Source: Ferrovaceae bacterium (GTDB taxonomy: Bacteria; Pseudomonadota; Gammaproteobacteria; Burkholderiales; Ferrovaceae). From it: a stretch of DNA of 32,646 nt. Every line of letters begins with the position of its first letter. Positions within the stretch are counted from its first letter, which is position 1. Of this stretch, positions 29,078-32,646 are shown one piece after another. Location: assembly GCA_027311025.1 (NCBI GenBank), contig DAICZS010000019.1, positions 1-32,646 on the forward strand. The letters run 5' to 3'. The notes beneath the pieces were generated by a model. It was not told the origin of the DNA. It was given only the letters and a program-made list of their open reading frames with translations, and did no database searches. A program made the translations under genes and the position numbers.

Positions 29078-30841
29078 ATGCGCACTGAATACTGCGGCCT
29101 TGTAGATCGCCGCTATCTGGACCAAACCGTAACCCTGATGGGCTGGGCCCATCGTCGACGCGACCATGGCGGCGTCATTTTCATCGACCTGCGCGACCGC
29201 GAGGGTCTCGTCCAGGTGGTGTCCGACCCCGACAACCAGGACACCTTCCGGATTGCAGAAGGGGTGCGCAGCGAATTTGTCCTCAAGGTGACCGGGCGCG
29301 TGCGCCCCCGCCCCGAAGGGACGATCAACCCCAACCTGCGCAGCGGTGAAATCGAGGTGCTGGCCGGGTCCATCGAAATCCTCAACCCGTCGCTGCCCCC
29401 GCCCTTCCAGCTGGACGACGACAACCTTTCAGAGCAGGTGCGCCTGGAACACCGCTACCTGGACTTGCGCCGCCCGGCCATGCAGAAAAACTTCATGCTG
29501 CGCTATCGGGCCACCATGTCCGTGCGTCAGCATCTGGACGCGTTGGGTTTCATCGACATCGAAACACCCATGCTGACAAAATCCACGCCCGAAGGCGCAC
29601 GCGATTACCTGGTCCCCAGCCGGGTGCACCACGGACAGTTTTTTGCGCTGCCCCAATCGCCGCAACTGTTCAAGCAGCTGTTGATGGTGTCAGGCTTCGA
29701 TCGCTATTACCAGATCACCAAATGTTTCCGCGACGAAGACCTGCGCGCAGACCGCCAGCCTGAATTCACCCAGATCGATATCGAAACCTCCTTCCTCACC
29801 GAACATGAAATCATGGACATGATGGAAGGCCTGGTCCGCGACCTGTTCAAGAAAACCATCGATGCAGATCTTGGCGCCGCCTTCCCACGCATGAGCTGGA
29901 CCGAGGCCATGATGCGTTATGGTTCGGACAAGCCGGACCTGCGCATTCCACTGGAATTCACCGAACTGACCGACCTCATGAAAACCGTGGACTTCAAGGT
30001 GTTCCGCGGTGCCGCCGACCTGGCGGACGGACGGGTGGCCGCGTTGCGCATTCCCGGAGGCGGATCGCTGTCACGCAAGGAAATCGACGACTACACCACC
30101 TTCGTGGCCATTTACGGTGCCCGCGGCCTGGCTTACATCAAGGTCAACGACAAGGCGCAGGCCAACGACCAGGGACTGCAGTCCCCCATCGTGAAGTTTC
30201 TGGGCGAGCCGGTACTGCGCGAAATCCTGGAGCGCACCGGCGCCGAAAACGGTGACCTCATTTTCTTCGGCGCCGATCGCGCCAAGGTGGTCAATGATGC
30301 CCTGGGAGCGTTGCGCGTCAAGCTGGGGCACGAGCGCGGGTTTTCCACCGGAGGCTGGAAGCCGCTGTGGGTGGTGGACTTTCCCATGTTTGAATACGAC
30401 GATGAAGACAAGCGCTGGGTGGCCCTGCACCACCCGTTCACTGCGCCCAAGGACGGCCATGAAGCCTTCCTCGAATCCGATCCCGCCAAGGCCTTTGCCA
30501 AGGCTTACGACGTGGTGTTGAACGGCTGGGAAATTGGCGGCGGTTCGGTGCGTATCCATCGAGAGGACGTGCAATCCAAAGTGTTTCGCGCCCTCAACAT
30601 CGGGCCCGATGAGGCCCGCGCCAAGTTTGGCTTCCTGCTCGACGCCCTGCAGTACGGCGCACCACCCCATGGCGGCATCGCCTTTGGCCTGGACCGCCTC
30701 ACCGCCATGATGACCGGGGCAGAACATATTCGCGACGTCATTGCCTTCCCCAAGACCCAGCGCGCCCAATGCCTGCTCACCCAGGCACCCAGCCCGGTGG
30801 ACGAGAAGCAGTTGCGGGAATTGCACATCAAGCTGCGCTGA
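29078..30841 (+). CDS. aspS: Aspartyl-tRNA synthetase, probably non-discriminating (AspRS)
   Basis: Class II synthetase charging tRNA-Asp. The 587-residue protein has the N-terminal OB-fold anticodon domain and class II motifs (motif 2 [20 protein letters not shown]; motif 3 GIAFGLDRL). The bacterial GAD insertion sits at about residues 280-420. In the anticodon domain, His30 and Gly81 stand at the positions where Pseudomonas-type non-discriminating enzymes have His and Gly and E. coli has Leu and Lys. That suggests the enzyme also charges tRNA-Asn, for later amidation by GatCAB. The upstream ribosome-binding site is weak. Confidence 0.96.
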   Translation: MRTEYCGLVDRRYLDQTVTLMGWAHRRRDHGGVIFIDLRDREGLVQVVSDPDNQDTFRIAEGVRSEFVLKVTGRVRPRPEGTINPNLRSGEIEVLAGSIEILNPSLPPPFQLDDDNLSEQVRLEHRYLDLRRPAMQKNFMLRYRATMSVRQHLDALGFIDIETPMLTKSTPEGARDYLVPSRVHHGQFFALPQSPQLFKQLLMVSGFDRYYQITKCFRDEDLRADRQPEFTQIDIETSFLTEHEIMDMMEGLVRDLFKKTIDADLGAAFPRMSWTEAMMRYGSDKPDLRIPLEFTELTDLMKTVDFKVFRGAADLADGRVAALRIPGGGSLSRKEIDDYTTFVAIYGARGLAYIKVNDKAQANDQGLQSPIVKFLGEPVLREILERTGAENGDLIFFGADRAKVVNDALGALRVKLGHERGFSTGGWKPLWVVDFPMFEYDDEDKRWVALHHPFTAPKDGHEAFLESDPAKAFAKAYDVVLNGWEIGGGSVRIHREDVQSKVFRALNIGPDEARAKFGFLLDALQYGAPPHGGIAFGLDRLTAMMTGAEHIRDVIAFPKTQRAQCLLTQAPSPVDEKQLRELHIKLR

Positions 30842-30845
30842 TCCA

Positions 30846-32552
30846 TTGGACGCCACGCTGCTCAATCTTGCCGGGATTCGTGCGGCAGAACAGGGACAGA
30901 CGGCCGAGGCAGAACAGCTGTGGCGCCAGGCCATCGCCCTGGGGCCGCCCAACGCGTCCATCCATTTCAATCTGGGCGTCACCCTGGCAGCCTCGGGACG
31001 CACCCTCGAGGCGCTGGAACAGTACCAGCACGCTGCACGGCTGGATCCGGACAATGCGGCGGCCTTTGCCAATCTGGCCCTGCTGCAGGAAAAACTGGGT
31101 GACCCCGAGGCCGCTGGGCGCCACCACCGCAGGGCCGCGGCACTGGCTCCCGACAATGCCACGATTCGCTTCAACCTCGCCAACTGGCTTTACGCTTCTG
31201 GCCCACCCGAAGCACTGCAGGAAGCACAAGCCACCTACCTCGACCTGCTCAAGGCCGACCCCCGGCATCTGGGGGCCTGGAACAACCTGGGCACCCTGCT
31301 GTTCGAAACGGGGTATGTTTCGGCAGCCGAAACGGCTTTTACTGCCGCCACCACGTATCACCCCGACGACCTGGCCGCGCGCATCAATCTGGGTCAGGTC
31401 CTGCTCCACAAGAATGCCCTCGAGGCTGCCCGCCAGCAGTTCACGGAGGCCTTGCGCCTCCGGGCGGATCAGGCGGAAGCCCATCAGGGGCTGGCCTCCT
31501 GTTTCAGCCGCGAGGGCAACGAGATCAGCGCAGCCTGGCACCGCTCGCAGGGGTTTGGGCGACAGCCCGTCTCCATCCTGCCTTATCGGGGTCGGGGGCA
31601 ACCCACCCCCTTGCTGATCCTGGCTACGGCCCAGGAGGGCAACATTCCCTGGCGCTTTCTGGTGGATCGCAGCCGCTTTCACAGCACCATTCTGGCCATG
31701 GAATACGTGGACCCCGGGCTGCCACTGCCCCCCCATGCGCTGATTTTCAATGCCATCGGCGATGCGGACCGGTGCGCAGAAGGCTTGCGTCGCGCGCAAC
31801 AATTCATCGCGCGCAGCCACGCCCCGCTCATCAATCCACCGCAGCGCGTCTTGCACACCAGGCGCGAGGATCACGCCCGGTACCTGGCCCACATCCCGGG
31901 TCTTGTCATCCCGCGCATCATGAAGCTTGCTTCATCAGGGGCGACTGGGGTGGCCCATGAACTGCAACGTTCCGGCTTTCGTTTTCCCCTGCTGCTGAGG
32001 GCGTCAGGGTTTCATGGCGGGCATTTCTTCGTGCGCGTCGAGGCAGCAGCGTCACTGCAACAGGCCCTGGATGAATTGCCCGGCACCGCGGTGCTGGCCA
32101 TCGAATGGCTCGATGCCCGCGGACCGGACGGGTTGTATCGCAAGTTCCGCATGATGTGCATCGGCGGAGAGCTGTATCCCATCCATCTCGCGCTCTCTTC
32201 CCAGTGGAAGGTGCACTATTTCAGCTCGGACATGGCCGGGAATGCGGCCTATCGCGCAGAAGAAGCGGCCTTTCTCGATGACCCCGCCGGTTTTCTGGGA
32301 GCCGCCGCCATGGCCACCCTCACTGCCGTTGGGGAGACCATCGACCTGGATTATTTCGGCATGGACTGCTGCCTCACCGCAGACGGCAACATCCTGCTGT
32401 TTGAAGCCAATGCCACCATGGTGCTGCAGCCGCCCGCCAACGACGCGCTGTGGGACTACCGGCGCGCTGCGACGGAACGGGCCCTGCAGGCCATCCGGCG
32501 CCTGTTCATCGAGCGCTCTGGCTGCGGACGCGCCGCTTCAGAAATGGTTTGA
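30846..32552 (+). CDS. TPR-repeat protein with ATP-grasp-like C-terminal domain
   Basis: Not recognised as a named protein. From the TTG at 30846 it has 568 residues. Residues 3-238 form six to seven tetratricopeptide repeats (for example [22 protein letters not shown]), a protein-binding superhelix. Residues about 245-540 resemble an ATP-grasp fold: [11 protein letters not shown] (382-392) could be the glycine-rich loop, and DYFGMDCCL (502-510) plus FEANATM (519-525) look like the metal-binding end of RimK- or D-Ala-ligase-type enzymes. No signal peptide is seen. The start lies 4 bases after aspS; upstream in-frame ATG 30741 would lie within aspS. The 3' end overlaps uvrA by 47 bases. Confidence 0.75.
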   Translation: MDATLLNLAGIRAAEQGQTAEAEQLWRQAIALGPPNASIHFNLGVTLAASGRTLEALEQYQHAARLDPDNAAAFANLALLQEKLGDPEAAGRHHRRAAALAPDNATIRFNLANWLYASGPPEALQEAQATYLDLLKADPRHLGAWNNLGTLLFETGYVSAAETAFTAATTYHPDDLAARINLGQVLLHKNALEAARQQFTEALRLRADQAEAHQGLASCFSREGNEISAAWHRSQGFGRQPVSILPYRGRGQPTPLLILATAQEGNIPWRFLVDRSRFHSTILAMEYVDPGLPLPPHALIFNAIGDADRCAEGLRRAQQFIARSHAPLINPPQRVLHTRREDHARYLAHIPGLVIPRIMKLASSGATGVAHELQRSGFRFPLLLRASGFHGGHFFVRVEAAASLQQALDELPGTAVLAIEWLDARGPDGLYRKFRMMCIGGELYPIHLALSSQWKVHYFSSDMAGNAAYRAEEAAFLDDPAGFLGAAAMATLTAVGETIDLDYFGMDCCLTADGNILLFEANATMVLQPPANDALWDYRRAATERALQAIRRLFIERSGCGRAASEMV

Positions 32553-32646
32553 GAAACGCCCCGGTAAAACTGTGCTTGTGGGCAGCCACCTGTTCCGGCG
32601 TGCCCTGGGCAATGATCTGCCCGCCACCACCCCCACCCTCCGGGCC
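32506..32646 (-). CDS. uvrA: UvrABC excinuclease subunit A (C-terminal end only)
   Basis: Damage-recognition ATPase of nucleotide excision repair. Only the last 46 codons are in the window, too short for most ORF listings. They read [20 protein letters not shown] and then a segment ending FLKPFLKRR, which match the UvrA C-terminus. The TGA is at 32506-32508. The gene continues past the right edge and converges on the TPR gene with a 47-base overlap. Confidence 0.93.
   Translation of the reverse strand, partial: GPEGGGGGGQIIAQGTPEQVAAHKHSFTGAFLKPFLKRRVRSQSAR

Noticed and set aside
30741-30845. ATG 30741 as start of the TPR protein
   Set aside because: The added 35 residues are out-of-frame aspS sequence rich in Arg, Ser, Pro and Cys; TTG 30846 right after the aspS stop begins the TPR-like sequence.

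Overview
This is a GC-rich bacterial chromosome segment with tightly packed genes. The gene families suggest a betaproteobacterium: a Coq7-type ubiquinone hydroxylase, two Porin_4-like porins beginning MKKS and ending in HRF, an fmdB-DUF502-aspS cluster, osmC-rplM-rpsI-argC-erpA, and tyrS divergent from an M23 peptidase and anmK. This is inferred from family membership and gene order; I cannot name a genus. No tRNA, rRNA, CRISPR array, insertion sequence or prophage gene was seen.

Layout. 1-3468 (minus): tyrS, an LplT-type transporter and a MATE transporter (cut by the left edge), joined by short overlaps. 3567-6020 (plus): an M23 murein hydrolase and anmK, a cell-wall pair. 6008-7596 (minus): coq7 then argB. 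7688-10641 (minus): two porin genes, each followed by a hairpin terminator with a UUCG loop. 10798-19972 (minus): a four-gene RND efflux operon with two paralogous pump genes flanking one periplasmic adaptor and one outer-membrane channel. 20102-22328 (minus): osmC-trpD-trpC, joined by ATGA overlaps. 22455-24800 (plus): rplM-rpsI, a terminator, argC and erpA. 24792-27982 (minus): an M16 metalloprotease and a Nudix hydrolase. 28131-32552 (plus): fmdB, a DUF502 membrane protein, aspS and a TPR protein with an ATP-grasp-like C-terminal half. The 3' end of uvrA enters from the right on the minus strand.

Most of the window is housekeeping: translation (tyrS, aspS, rplM, rpsI), amino acids (argB, argC, trpC, trpD), Fe-S assembly, ubiquinone and murein recycling. 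The parts most worth a second look are the double-RND operon, in which both pumps carry Ala where AcrB has the proton-relay Lys940, and the TPR/ATP-grasp-like fusion after aspS. The aspS product also carries residues associated with non-discriminating AspRS. No stretch above 300 bases lacks a gene; the longest gap is the 287-base leader and terminator region between the porins (9035-9321).
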